Assembly (NCBI GenBank): GCA_036785705.1
Contig: JAWUZG010000005.1
Location: 3,409,501 to 3,473,500, forward strand
Length of the DNA: 64,000 nucleotides
Source: Acanthornis magna
Taxonomy: Eukaryota; Chordata; Aves; Passeriformes; Acanthizidae
Reading direction: 5' to 3'
In this document: positions 1 to 13,780 of the stretch, piece after piece
How positions within the stretch are numbered: position 1 is the first letter of the stretch
Layout of the letters: each line of letters starts with the position of its first letter
Notes under the pieces: generated by a model
The model's database searches: none
Told to the model about the DNA's origin: nothing
The model's input: the letters and a program-made list of their open reading frames with translations, nothing else
Position numbers and translations under genes: made by a program

Positions 1-3000
1 TGCAAAGGTCCAAACTTTCAAAAGCTCACATAAAAACTGCCTTTAAGGAAGAGCATAACTCTCCTATTGCTGTGTCCTAATCCAAGTTTGAAGGAGTGTC
101 CCTGAGCAAGAAGTTGCCACACCAGGATGACTTTGGGGTCAGAGGGGGAGGACTTTTTTCCTTTCGTGGTTTTCCACTGTTATTTTTGTACTAGAGGAAA
201 GGCCTCCTGGCAAACAGAGCCTGTAAATCCAACAACAATAACAGTAGTAATAGCTTAGAAACTGAATACCTTATCTGAATTCTATGTGAGTGAATTACTG
301 AGGATACTCTGAGTTATGGTAAGCAGAGAACATGAACACACGGGGTGTAAGAGGACAGTACCTCATACCAGCACTGCAAGGCCTGTCTGGGCAGAGGGAG
401 CTGAGAGAGGAGAGCCCAGACTGTTTCTGCTCCAAGCAGCTGGCAATCCAAACAGCTGCTGATCCCTAACAAACTGTTCCTTGCATGTTTACAGCTCCCA
501 CCCAAGCTGTGCTGCTTGCTGCTGTTTACCTGTCAGGCTGAGCCCTGCACTGCTGTCTATAAATTGCAATTATAAATCTAGCACACCTGTACATGAAGCA
601 TTTTCCAGCCACAGGAACAGGCAGACAGCAGCTGACAGCTCCATAGTTTTCAAGAACTTTTGAGGCTGGTGAAACTCAGGGCTAAAATCCAGTTCACAAA
701 AACTGGTGGGTTTGGCCCTTCAGAATTTGAGGGGTGTGAATCTGAGGAGCTGCAATTATACTGGAGATGGACAGGCTGTGACCATGGACCATGCTGGATC
801 TTCTGGAAAGCGCTGGAATTATAGTTCTAATGAAATTGTCCATAGTAATTCCGTTATGGAGAAATTGAAAACCCTTTTTAATGAACTACACAGTAGCAAA
901 GCAAGAATACTTTAAAAGCTCCAGTAGCAGGAAGTGCTCATTGCTCCCGGTTTCATGTCCAGGCTGGAATGCAGAGGGACAGCACCACCACCCAGCAGCG
1001 TTAGGGCCATCGGGCACTGCTGCTTTGTCAGACCTGCTGGAATTGGGGGGTTGCTTTACCACCACAAATTCTTTGTCATGCACCACGTGAAATGGTCACA
1101 AATGTAATAACATCTGTGTGGAAAAGTTTGCAAGGTTTAAAATCATTTGATGTTGAAAAAAACCACATCAGCTGGCAAGAAAGGATGGATTTCACCCCAA
1201 GATTTTTAATGCTCTCAATTCCTGTTCACAGCAGACTCAGACGAAGGTTCCACCGGATCAGATCCTTTGCACAGGTACTGAGGTTGGATTTGGGGATTTT
1301 GGGGTTTTTATGTTTTCTTCAAATTTATGTGACTAAGGCACTGCTACAGCTTCACACAGAACATATAAACATGCAAAAATTCAATCAGGACACAAGTTTC
1401 TGCAAGGAATTAATTTTTATGGGAAGGAAAACAATGCAGGAGTGCAGAGCTGAAATCTTTACCTGAGACCAACTAAAACAGAATCCCAGACACAGCAGAA
1501 ATAGGAAGATAATTTCCTCAGCCTACTGTTGTGAAATTTAGTAAAAATTACTTCTCTCCACCCCCAAAGAGACAAAAGATTTGATTTGTCCACCCCGGTG
1601 GATAAGGGGAAAAATCAAGATGGATGGTTTCACCTGCACACCTTTAATAACAACACCTCATTCCAGCAGATCCCACAACACTTCTGAAGCACTTTGAAAA
1701 CATGGGGAAAGTGTGATGAGAAAGGATTTTTATCAGAATATGCATCTAGGAACAGAGCTTGGCAAATGGGATGCAATTCCCTTTTGTTGCATGCCGACTA
1801 AGCGTCAGAATATGAAAAATATCCTTCTTTTCTACAGGTATCTTCTAACTAAAATACAGTTTAAAGACCAGGATGAAGAAAACCACAATTCTTGGAAGGA
1901 TGGTCCTTTGCTATTGATACCTCCTGATATAAAAGGCAGAGGGACATGACCCTCTTATGTTCAGCAGAGGACAGGGATAGCTCCCAGAAAAGAAAGTAAC
2001 TACAACGACCTGGCCTTGGCTGCAGTAACTTCCCTCAGGCAATTTGTCCCTATTTTAAACATTCCTCCAACACAAACACTGCTTTAAAGCCAAAATCTGA
2101 GCTGTGTTTCACAAGTTGCTGGTTTCACATCTGTGACTTTACTCTCCTGAGTGTAGGGGGAGGAAGAACTTGCTGCATCTCTGAAAGAACTGGGTCTGAA
2201 GTCAAAGAGAGCCATTGTCATTTGCAGAGGAAATGCAGCCATACAAAGTTTTGGGAGGGTTCATTATTCAGCACAACATATTAATCAATGTAAATGTGAT
2301 CAGTGCAGGCTGGGACAGTGCTGACAGGCAGAGAAAGGTGACATTGAATGTTTGTCCTGGATGAAGATGTACCAAACCAACCACTAAGAGGTGGCAAGGA
2401 AAGTCAGCAGCAGCTAAAAATGTCACAGATTTTAAGGCTGTTTGCAAGGGTCAATACAAAGACACCGATATTGAAGCACCTGCATGATATTACTGGCACC
2501 ATCATCACTAAAAATTCAGAGTAAGATACCCTCCTGTCACATAGCCCCGTTCTTGAAAATTATTCAAAAAAAACCCATTGGACATTTGCTTCCCCTCCTG
2601 ATATGGAAAAATGCCACTAGGAATGTGCCAATTAGGGAAAAAAAAAGAAGAAATTAAAGATGCATTTTGGGAATTTATAAGGAAACCCTATTGTCTATTA
2701 CTTATATCTATAATATGTCTATTAATAATAACATGTAAATATAAAGAAAAATCCTTATTTAGTAGCCATGTCAGCACTAGATTTTATGAACGGACACAAT
2801 GTCCTTAGGTTCACCCACACTTCCAATGGCTTTATTTAAAGAAGAATAGTGAGGATATATTAATTGCAGTTACATTGCTCAGTTTTGTTTCTAGTAAATC
2901 TATCATTGCAGAGATGTTGTGCCTAGAAAACACAAAATGCTACAGTACAACTCAACCATATTGTCATTGTCACACTATTGGCTCAAACCAAGCCCAGCTA

Positions 3001-6000
3001 CAGGAGGAATCAAGCACCTGCATGTGGAGATGAGATCTGGGAAGGAAAATTATGAATAAAGTAATTTCTCTGATGGACAGAGACTGAATTACAGAGCCTG
3101 ACTTCTGGGTTCTCAGGAGGAACTGACTGAAGGCCACATTAGGGGATATTTAGGGCGGAGAGAGGGATCTGTTTCTCACACAGGAGGCCCTGCAGATGGT
3201 GGGAGGAAGCTGCAGTAGCACAGATTGCTCAGTCTGGTGATGGAAACAATGGCCGAGGACAAGGCTGAAGGGATGTTCCCAGCTCTGGCCCAGCCCTGTT
3301 GTCTCAGATGGGCCACCAGATGCTCATGGCTTGCATCACTCTCAAGCCAAGGTCATTTAGCACCAGCTTTATTAATCTGTAGGATATGAAAGAGAGACTG
3401 GGCCCAGCAGCTGCTGCAGCAGATACATTGTCTAGACCCCACATCTCCATGATAAAGAACATGTCTGGTTAGGAGCAAGTGAGCTCGGACAACAACTCGG
3501 CACTTCTCATGTTGTTATTTCCACTGTGATGAAATCCATCCCACACACACACGGGTGGTTATGATTTCAGAGAAATACTCACTCTGTTTTCCCAAAGTCT
3601 CTGCTGGGCTGCCCCACTCAGCCCACGCAGAGCTGCCAGTCCTGCTGTGGGACCCTGCCTTGCCCCTGAGATGCCCCACTCCCACTTCTGCTGCCCACAA
3701 GGATTATGTGGCTCTTTCACTGCTGCTCCCTCTCCGCTCAACACAACATTATTCCAAATCCCTCCATTTCTTCTTGTGCCAGACAATTTGTCCTCCCACA
3801 TTCATGTGAAGCTTTGGCTATATAGAAACAAAATGTAAATGCAGTTTACGAACTTGTGATTAAAGATGACGTTGTTTCTGGCTTCCATGTCCATGCAGTT
3901 GAAAATGCAGCCTATAGCTTCAATAAGAACATGACTGTAAATTCAAGTGAAGCCACTTTCTTTGCTTAGAACTTTCATGCCTTCAAATGTATGACATAAA
4001 GAAATACTAAGCACAGCAAAACTCCGGAAACCTGAAGCTTGGCTTGTCTCAAGGCACCAGGTAAAGAAAAGCTTTCATAAAAGGCTGTTGATATAAAATA
4101 TAACAGCTATGATGAAGGAAGGTGTTCACATAGAATGAACAGAGTTGGGAGAAAGCTTTCAGTAGAGGGAAAGGAGTTTCAATACACTTATAAAAACTGT
4201 TTTACATGGAAATAAAGAAATTTCTTGAAAGACTGTGGGTATCAGTTTAATGTAATGCAATTACTTTCTACCCTGTGTGATTTTGTAAGCATTTTAGACA
4301 GCCAGGTGTGAATCCAGCAGAAGGTGCGATGGTTTATTTGTGCTTATTTATTTTATTGCAGGAGGAGGAATTACTATTGGTCTAATTAATGGAATTGAAA
4401 TAGCTATATCACAAAGAAGATGAGAGTTAAAGATCAAAGTGTGACTGAACCTAGAGAAGTCACTTGGGAGCAGATTTACATGGCAGATCTGAATCAGCCA
4501 GATTCAGGTAGCCTGGGCTCCTCTCAGGCCTTCTGCTATTTTTTGTGTCTGATTGGCTTTGTCTTGAGAGACACCCAAACAATAGAAAATGCTCTGCAAT
4601 GGGGCTTAGGAGAAAGGAGCCTCCTGGGGCCTATTGTGGTTTCAAAACTCTGAAATCAACAGTAATTAGGTGCTCATTTTCTTTTTTAATACCTAACATG
4701 CAACTATCTGCATTTGCAGACACCAAAATACCTTCAAAACAACATCTTCGATCTTGCTCTTAATTTAACCACTTAGGTGTCACAGAAGTACTTTTAAGGA
4801 GGGAAGCAACAGGAGAACTGCAGACAGGGAAAGTTGGGAGAGTGATGTGAATCCCAACGTTGATTAACAGCACTTGTACAGATAATAGATAGAATTGTTC
4901 ATGATGCATTTTCCTGTAAAGGTTCACAGGCTCAAAATCTAAGCAACTCGGATGATAATATATCCTCTTAATCTAATAATTTAATATTTACAAAATCTTT
5001 GCAAATCTCTATAAAGTCAGAGTTGTTTTCCCAAAGAAACAAGACTTAGCTACTTTTTGTCTCTACTCAATATTGAAAGCCAACAGGCCAGCATGCATGA
5101 GTAGCCCAGTAATAATAAACTAGTAAGCCCACATGAGAAGGAGTGGAAAGGAAACAGATTTCAGGTTTAGCCTTCTAAGAATTGATTGTATGGAAAACTA
5201 AAAAAAGCCACTCCATTTGTCCAAAAAGAGAGCCACAAACTTTATCCTGAGATTTGCAGCCAAGAAGCCTCTCTCTTACATCTTCCATTGTCCACTTGTA
5301 TTGGACGCTGCCCTGTTCAAAGCATTCCCTTCGGAATATGAAGGGAAACTCCCACCTGCTCCTCTATCTGCGGATGCTCAGGCAGGGCTGAATCAGGAGT
5401 AAGTCTCCAAGCGCCAGAACAAAAGGCCAAGGAATGTTATCTTTGATTACAAAGGCTTTGCAGCAGCTCCTTCAGAGCAGTTTGCAAACTCCACATGAAT
5501 CACAAATGATGGCATTTTATTCCGTTGTTCTCTGCTAAAAACTACCTGGATTCATAGCAAAACACAGCACAAAAACAGAGCTTCGGTTCCAGGCTTTCCC
5601 AAATGGTCTCCCTGCTTGGAGAGCTCATGAGCTTCTCCCGATGCTCTCGTTTGGGTCAGCAAGGAAAGCATCAAGCTTGGCTGGGCTTGGTAAGGAGTGT
5701 GGAATAACCAAAATCAGCAGTGATCAAGGAAGTGTGAGAGAAAAAAGAGAAGGCAAAAACTGCAAGAGAAAATGTTGATTTCCCAACCATGGCAATGTAG
5801 ATGCTCTGCAAAGGAACTGGGTTCACTTCCCCAGCCCCAAGCATGGTAAACATCTTTCCTTTTCTGAGGAAGTGCAGGGCCTTAGCTCTCTACCAACATT
5901 TTCTGCTCACTTTAAAACAACTCCAGCCATATAAACACTGGTGCCTATGTGCAGGGGTGAAATGAATAACACAGCTATTTTGTTTAAACAGACCACGCTG

Positions 6001-9000
6001 AATCTTTCAACCTTTTTTTGTGGCATGACCAGTGGGTTCAGGAATGCCGTGTGTTTGGACAGTGTAAGACCTTTGTTGTTGTTGGGGAAACTCTGGCTTG
6101 ATGCCTCTATCCATCTAAATAACTGGAATAAAAGCGCCTGGAAATGAGAAACACATGCAGGTCTCCAGACTTGTGATTTCCCTGTGCAGGATAAATAGGA
6201 ACTTTTCATCTCTCCCCAAACCATTCAGGCATTCAGTGCCATGTGTCTCATTAGCCAAATGAGAGGTTCCCCTGAACCTTCCAAGGAAAGGGAAACGGGG
6301 TTCCTGCCTCCAATCAAAACATTGGACTTTCAAAGACTGGCCAAGAACATTCATTCTGTGCCTCTGCTTCCTCAAGTATCACCAGTGTAGAAGGCCACCG
6401 AAATGTCAGCTTTGGGGTGTTCCCTGAGAAGGAAGCGCCTTTTGATGCATTTTAGCACATAGTTGTTGTGCAGCCAGGCACAGACTTCTTGCAAATTGTA
6501 TTTTATACTTCTTGTTTTATCAAATGAAAATGAAATTGAGGAGGGATATAATCCTGGATGTGAAATAAATTACTGGGATAAAGAAAGGAGCCTGATTCAC
6601 TTCATAAGCTATTAATAACTGGCTTTTGCAAATATCGTTAGTAGGTAAACTCCTATTATAGTGCTTTTTGTAGTCTTATGAATCTCAATGTAAATGTATT
6701 AAGATAAACCTTGAATTCCAAGTCTTTCATGTACCCATTAAAAAACATAAATATGGGCTGCCCCAGGAGAATGGTGAGTTCAGTATCTCTGTTGGTCTCA
6801 GATGCTTTGTTAACAGGTTTTTTCCATCACTTATGGAACCACAGGGAGCAAAGGCCCACAATTCCAGTCTTTTCACTATAGGTCCATCTCAGGCAGTGGC
6901 AATGCCTTCTTCCCAAGACAGGAACATTAACATCGCCCAGTTAAATAAATAAAATAATAACATTATTTAAAAAATAAATCTGGCCATAAGTGTGCATAGA
7001 AATATTTAAACTTAATGACTTTTTATGATAGTTGAAGAGTGAGCATGTCTGTTTTGATAATAAACATATCAATGCTTGGATGGGGAGACAAGATATTCCT
7101 GGGTGAGAAGAGATTCTGAATGCTACGCACAGAGAAAAATTACAATTTTCTTAAAACCCGTGAAACACTCAGCGACTTCATGTGGGGATGAGGTATAAAG
7201 AAAGCAAATCAATGGTAATCCATTCTGCCTTCCTTGATTTTCATTAGGTATCTGTTTTTCAGGACAGTGTCCCTACACATGTTTTTCAAACCACATGTTC
7301 ACTACAAAATCCTTGGGAAGCTAAGGGCAACTATCACCATGAAAATGAGCACTTGACAGAAATATTTCTTAATGATCATGAAAATATTTACCAACTTTTG
7401 AACATCTGAGCATTTTTATAATCCTACAGTTATTTGGTTATTTTCCCCACAATTAAGAATCTCGAAACCATGTTTAAAATTTTGAAGTATTGCATTTCAT
7501 GGCACCAAGGGGCTAATCCAGTTTCACTGTTGGAGCTGATCTTTATGCCAGATTCTGATTCCTCTTAAAATATTCCAGATTCAGGAACACATGCACCAAT
7601 GACAACTAAAATATATGACATTTTTCAAACCACACAGAGAGGAGGATCAGGTCAACGATGCTTCTGGCAGCAATCTGGAAATTCCATAGGAACCAGAGCC
7701 CTCTGAAGCCCTCATGACAGGGGCTGTGCAAGAACATCCTTTGCTGAAGTTTTTCCACAAGTCCACTTACAAACCATCACTTGTCCTGAGCATGGGGAAA
7801 GCAACGGAACAGAGGAAATGTCTGAAGCTCTGGAAAGTTTTAAAGATTCATGATTTGAAGATCCCAGTCTGTCTTAGAAATCCCAGTCAATTCTGCTGGG
7901 CCAGTGACCGGCTTGGAGCCAAAGTCTTCCACACTCAGCTCGGATGTTCACTTTCCCTATGGAGTGGGACATGACAAGCAAGGCTAAATTCAGGGATGAG
8001 ATAACACCTCTAGCACTGTGGCTTCCACCCAGAACTGACTTTCAGGCTGTCCTGTACATTACAATATAGGATAGTCTATGATATGCACAGTCACACACTT
8101 CACTCCCTAATGCAAAATATAAACACTCCCATAAACACTCCACTCCCCCAAACAAAAATGAGCAAAATTATCCTCAGATTTAAAATAGGCAGCTGAGGCT
8201 ACTGAGCTGAATAGCAGCACTCTGACAGTTTTCTTAAGAATACCTAACTGATTAATTAATAATTAAACAGGTAAACCCACATTTCCTGCATGTAGGTCTT
8301 ACGTTCATAGCACATCCTTCCTTCTCCTTGATTTATGAAGGAGCCCTGTCCTCCTCCGAAATTCAGGCTCTGATTCTTAATTCCTAATTTCCTTAAATGT
8401 AAATTGAAAGTATAAATATTACGTTCAAAAGCACCAAAACAATGGTGCTGAGGGACAAAGAGACTTGTTCACTCATTCACTCAAAAGCTGCAAGGAGAAT
8501 GCAGGATGTGATTTGCATGGGAAGAATGGTACCGACATCAAAAGTTATTCCAAACAAAACGACTGATTCATTCCCAGGGAGAGGCAACGATCTTGTATAT
8601 TCAAGCACATCAGGCAGAGTGAATTATAATACATAAACACTATTGTATTTTAAGATAAAAGCATGGAGTTCCCAAAACATAGTAGAAAATTAGCATTTGA
8701 GTTCTGAAGTCCCGAGTAAGCTGAATACATTTCCGGAGAGAAAAACCACCTGGTTCGCCCCATTATAAAAAGCTCCCTCTCATTTAGCTATATGGAAATG
8801 ACAGCTGGATCCTCCCTACACCTCTAGCTTCATTTCTAGGTATTGCTCCTTATTGCTCCTTGTTCCAAAACATGCAGGACAAGAAGAATATGAAGGAATT
8901 CTGTGTATGTATTACTGGTGCAGATTAGATTTACACCTGACATCCCAGAATAATGACATCTACACTGGCAACTAAGATATTCTTGTTTCAGAACTGAGCA

Positions 9001-9687
9001 ACTTTTAAAATCCCCTTTTAAGCTTTGCAGCCACAGAAGACTCTTAATAATTGATTATAATTGATTTTAACCTTGTCCTAACCTGGGCAAAATGGCAAAG
9101 CCAATCATCTTTGTCCAGATGGGATATGAGAAAAGAGCCCCCAATACACAGCTTTAAAAGCTCCAGACATGAGCAGAAGATAAAATATTTAGTCTGCAGA
9201 AGCCTTGACCTCCCAATTCCAGCCAGTTTTGAACTTGAATTGATTTCCGACAAGGCATCTGGGAGATGATTACAACAAAATGCACTAAAGCTGGGCAGCC
9301 TTTATTTTAACATCCCAGCAGCTTAACCTGTTAATAACAGCAATTGTTTTAGATACAATACCAATTTCAGTAACAGACACTGGGAATGGGCCATGGGATA
9401 CAGTGGTGTTAGAGCACAGCCACTCGCATTCCTCTTGTTTGTGTTTCCACCACGAACCTCTGGTTTCAGGGCTTTAAAACTCAGCTGAGGAAACACCAGC
9501 CAGGGCTGAGAGGCTGGAGATGGGTGAAATGCTGGCTGAAGCCAAGAGGGCTTTCCTTGGGTAAGGATTAGCACAATCAGAACTTGGGCATCAAAGAATT
9601 TATTATGAAGTGAGAGAAGAAAATACCAGAGCGACGTATGTCTTAATGATTTCACTCAAAGGATGAAAAAAGCTTTGCGAGTAGAAC
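1..9687. other. Non-coding single-copy DNA
   Basis: I see no gene here. The longest frame is 124 codons on the plus strand at 1,092-1,466; it has no recognisable domain, signal peptide or membrane pattern and is within chance for this length. Other frames are 60-110 codons and overlap on opposite strands. Only very short simple repeats occur, for example a CA run at 3,541-3,552. Stretches such as 6,580-6,730 and 8,240-8,270 are rich in TAAT-type homeodomain core motifs, but such motifs are expected in AT-rich DNA. I found no identifiable transposon, RNA gene or promoter. Intergenic or intronic status cannot be decided from sequence alone. Confidence 0.7.
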
Positions 9688-9950
9688 CATAGAATTACTT
9701 GGGTTGGATGTGACCTTAAGGCCCATCTTGTCCCACCCCCTGCCATGGGCAGGGACACTTTCCACTATCCCAGGTTGCTCCAAACCCCGTCCAGCCTGGC
9801 CCTGGACACTTCCAGGAATCCAGGGGCAGCCACAGCTTCTCTGGACAACTGGTTCCAGTGTCTCACCAGCCTCACAGGGAAGAATTTTTTCCCAATATCC
9901 ATCTAAACCTACTCTCAGTTTGAATCCATCCCCCCTTGTCCTGTAACCGT
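9688..9950 (-). mobile_element. CR1 LINE, 3' end fragment
   Basis: The plus strand reads as the reverse complement of a CR1 (chicken repeat 1) 3' end. It starts with CATAGAATTACTTGGGTTGG, the remnant of the ATTCTATG-type terminal repeat. It then shows the familiar CR1 blocks in order: the CCCTGCCATGGGCAGGGACA block, CCAGGTTGCTCCAA, CCGTCCAGCCTGGCC, a TCTCACCAGCCTCACAGGGA block, AGAATTTTTTCCCAATATCC, and CCCCTTGTCCTGT near 9,944. The element is therefore on the minus strand and heavily 5'-truncated, as is usual for CR1 copies. The wording is the form common in passerine birds. The open frames across it (9,652-9,957 minus and 9,704-9,946 plus) are by-products of this non-coding tail. Confidence 0.93.
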
Positions 9951-12429
9951 GTGCCAAAGAAGAATGTTCCCAGAGATTTCCCCACTTTTGCGCAGCCCCA
10001 AAGTTATTCTAATACTTTGAAAGAAAAAGCCAGGTATGTGGATTACTTATGGACAGAGATTTCCTGACCTTATTTAGTCAAGCAACAGAATTAGTTTCAT
10101 GAATGAATTAAACAGGATAGGGCCTTAAGTTGCCAACACAAAAATCACACTTGTATCTAAAGAAAAAGACCCAGCATTACATAAATTCTCTCATGTTTTG
10201 ACTAATTTCCTTAGTATCATCAATATCTCCTACTGTAAATATTTTATATACTAATATACTTATTTTTCCCAAACTTACAGCAAATTCTGAAGCAAAGAAT
10301 ATAATTTACAGACTATATTTTCACATACCATAAAGGAAGGTATCACTTTGAACACTGTTTTCTGTTCCAAGGTATCCCATGGAATAGAAAACAGAAATGC
10401 TTATAAGTTTTAAAAACTGAAATGATGAGACTACAAATTAAACTGGCAGAAAGAGCAGGCAGATAGAACAGCTTGGACCTACTCTTGTTTCCTCCCACCT
10501 CATTTGCCTGGGATCAGCAGTCAGGACCTTCAGCTCATGTAGTTTTCTTTAGTACTTTACCCTTTAGGCTTTATATTAATAGAAAAAAATCGGCAAAAAC
10601 CCCACTTTTACAATGATGCTGCTGTTTGAAGAATTTGCAAGGTAAATGTCAGAAACATCAGTGTTGGGCATATCTTGCAGGAATCTCAAAATAAGACTAA
10701 ACTGCACTATTTCGTTATAAACACCACCTAATCCAATCATAATTAATAAAGTGGTGGCACGAGCTGTTGTTTAGTTGGGTGGATTTTTTTTGCAATAGTA
10801 ATCACTTTTGAAATATGCTTTATTTTAATATGCAGATGTTTCTTTAAGCGTGGACGTTTTAAGCTCAGCTACGGTATTCCATGCAGTGCCTGAATTCCTG
10901 AGCATGTTTTTTGACTTCACCCCTTTCCCATTAGGGTTGGAGGATAAACAAGTGTGTAAATGCAAAACAATCCTGCATTTATGACTAAAACAATATTGAG
11001 ATTTTCACAAGTAACCCTGAGACAATTACAGCTGTTGGTACCATATTTTCACCATGGAAACTTTTGTTTTAGTTAACAATTGAAATTACAATCAGATGTG
11101 CTCATCCCTTGCTGAAGTAATGAACAATGGTACATCTGAGAGAGGGATTCAAAGTGCATCATTTATCTTATCCCATTTTCAATTAGGCCGAGCGCGGTGT
11201 AAGATGGTTCCAAACTACACCACAGTAACAGGGCAAGGAAATTTATTACCACTCCAGTGCTAATCTTAGCAGATGGTAAAAAAAATATTTTTAGCATGAA
11301 ATATGCTAAAGCAATAAATCTAAACAAGGTAGATGTTATCAACTAATATCTCCCCAGTGTGAGGTAAAACTCCTGCATGACAACTCAGCATTCCTATAAA
11401 CTCGGGGTGAATGCTGGAAGATATAAGTCTCTCTATAGGATGAAAAATAACAGAAATTAGTTGGAAAAGCATTCCACGTGCAGTTTAATACAGCATACCT
11501 AGTGGAGGAAAGAGAGGGGCAGGATTTTGCTTAGCAAGATTTTTTTTCCCCTAGACAACTCGTTTTTTTCTTACAGGAAATTTTTCATTGACTCTGGGAA
11601 AGATATAAATCCAGTCATTCTCTCCTGCTTTGGAAAACAGCTCCACACTACCTAGTCTTTAAATAGAAAATAAAAAGACAAATATTCAAATAATCTTAAG
11701 AAGGAAATAGGCAAAACTTGGGGCAAAGGGATGCGAAGAGAATGCTCCACTCGCCAATCTATAAGCGTAACAAAAAATATAACAAGCAAGAGTAGAACAG
11801 AAAATGGTTTCCATTGTTATCAACATGCATTACAAAACACTTGAAATTCAGACCTTAGAGTCCTTTACCTGTGCAGCAGTGAAGATGCTGAAAATACAGG
11901 GAGTAAAAAATGCTCAGGAAACTTTGGAGACTTTTTATTTAACATATTAGAATTCTAAGAGATCATTAAGTCACATTAAAATTAGTAGGAATTTGCCACA
12001 GGCAATGATGCCTTTACCATTTTAAAACTCCTCCTGCTGCTGATCTATGTGATGAATCATGAAAATAAATGACAGGTTCCAAATTATAAGTAAATAGAAA
12101 AAGTGGTTATTTTTGAGGACAAGAAATCAGGATTTTGGCCAAACCCTTTGCCTGAAACCACAAATAGCAGCATCAACCTTCTGTTTCAAAAGGGGGAAAC
12201 AAAAAGACTTCAGACCAATTAAAAAACTTGTTTAATATATTTGAATGTGTATATCAATTTTCTTAAAAGGGTAACTTACTGAGTAAATGAGATATGGAGT
12301 TCATGTCAGGAGATGGACCTGTGAGTTTTGGGTAGGGAATGGGCACCAGTAGAAAAATAAAGGAAGCGTACACAGCTCAAAAAATAAAATTTGTTCCTCG
12401 GAATCCTGCAAACACCTTGGGGTTTGGGA
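9951..12429. other. AT-rich non-coding DNA
   Basis: No open frame of 60 codons or more starts in this stretch on either strand apart from frames running into the adjacent T/G tract. The sequence is AT-rich with scattered short A and T runs. No transposon boundaries, terminal repeats or RNA genes could be recognised. I see nothing here that supports a gene. Confidence 0.7.
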
Positions 12430-12557
12430 TTTTTTTTTTGGGGGGGGGGGTTGTTTTGTTTTGTCTTTTTGTTTGGATTTTTTTGTTTGCCTGTTTTTGG
12501 TTTTGCTTTTGCTTTTTGTTTTGTTTTGTTTTTTGTTTGGTTTTTTTTTGCTTTTTT
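12430..12557. repeat. T/G-rich simple repeat tract
   Basis: The tract begins with ten T (12,430-12,439) and eleven G (12,440-12,450). About 105 bases of T runs broken by single or paired G, of the TTTTG and TTTTTG kind, follow, with very few A or C. On the minus strand it reads as a CAAAA-type low-complexity sequence. The lysine-, asparagine- and glutamine-rich frames on the minus strand and the phenylalanine-rich frames on the plus strand (12,301-12,755) come directly from this composition and should not be annotated as genes. It may be a degraded poly-A tail of a retroposon lying on the minus strand, but no retroposon body is recognisable beside it. Confidence 0.9.
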
Positions 12558-13780
12558 CCACCTTTTCCAAGCATCAGGTACGAAGCATTTAAAACTAAAA
12601 CAACTGATCATAAACTACCAAGCAGGACATGTGTGACTCCCAGCTATCTAATCAGATTCAGCCATGTGGGTAACGAAATGGAACTGATGACCAGCTTGGT
12701 GGCCACAATTAGACCAAGGAACAACAGGAATGCAAGAACCTCATGTGTATATTGAGAACAGGTTGAAATGTACATATCGCAGGCTAGAGAATTACCCAGA
12801 ACTATTCCACTCCCAAACCTTTCCAAGGGAAGACTGTCCAAATTGAAATTAGTTTAATATATTACCCAAAACACTGCTGCAGTCTTTATTCTCAAATCAC
12901 TTGGCTGTGCGGCTCAATTTTTTCTTCTAAAATACATCAAAGCAGAAGTAAAAATGAGGAATATGTATTTGTCCCAACAAAAGCTAAAAAGCTCAGTTCT
13001 GAAGTTTTTACTCAACAGAGGGACTGGCAAAAGGAGACCTACCTGAATGAAGGCTATAAGAGCAGGCCCACAGAATTTAAATAACTTCCTTATCTATTAA
13101 AATATAAAAACTTACAATAAAATTGTGGCTATAAAAATCATAGAATTAATCTATATTGTGTCTTTACAGTTTTGCTTCAATAATAGAAGTAAAATAGATT
13201 AAGGTTTTAAAAGCAGTAATTTTGTTGCTCTAAGATTTGGCTCTTGCATTTTTATGCCTCGATTAAGAATTTCCTTAATTTGCTCCTTGGTTCAGGTGCG
13301 TCCCAGCCTCACAGGCTGACCACACAAAAGCTGAATTAATTCAAGGGCTTTTTAATAAACCTCAAAAAGTTTTTACAAACCTTACAGATTAACCATGAGC
13401 CCACGAAGCAGAGATGAGGATTCAGACTCTGCCAGTACGTGAGACTGAGATGGCATATGCTGGAGAGGGCTCTCTGTGTGCCAGGCAGGCACAGGAGAGA
13501 ATCTTTTCAAACTCAGAGATGCTCAGATCAAGAGTCTCCGTGGTGCCAACAGCAAGTCCAGAAGTTCAGCTTGTGCAGGAGCAAGATTTTAATGCAGCAG
13601 GCCCAGGAGAAACCTCCCAGGAGGCTTCAAGTTGGGGAAAAGAAGAAAGGAAAGATTATGCACAATAAGGGAGGGGAGGAAAATCACAGACCTAATTTAG
13701 GATGGGGTTATCTTTGCGTAAGAAACTGTGAGGAAGGTGCACTGGGAATGACGGATGACACTTAAGGAGGAAGCAGTTCA
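12558..13780. other. Non-coding DNA upstream of minisatellite
   Basis: The first 800 bases are AT-rich and carry no supported gene. From about 13,390 the sequence becomes GC- and purine-richer as it approaches the tandem array. Two overlapping plus-strand frames (13,414-13,668 and 13,439-13,765) run through this purine-rich part in different phases; neither shows a domain. No repeat family was recognised. Confidence 0.6.

Noticed and set aside
4362..4424. TTATTTTATTGCAG acceptor followed by a short glycine- and isoleucine-rich frame ending at TGA
   Set aside because: Only about 19 codons long, with no donor and no homology.
8511..8518. POU octamer-type ATTTGCAT (also at 38,980 and 44,672)
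   Set aside because: Two to four such octamers are expected by chance in 64 kb of AT-rich DNA.
9652..9957. Open frames of 80-101 codons on both strands
   Set aside because: They lie over the non-coding 3' tail of the CR1 element.
12301..12755. Lysine-rich frames on minus and phenylalanine-rich frames on plus strand
   Set aside because: They are direct translations of the T/G simple repeat at 12,430-12,557.
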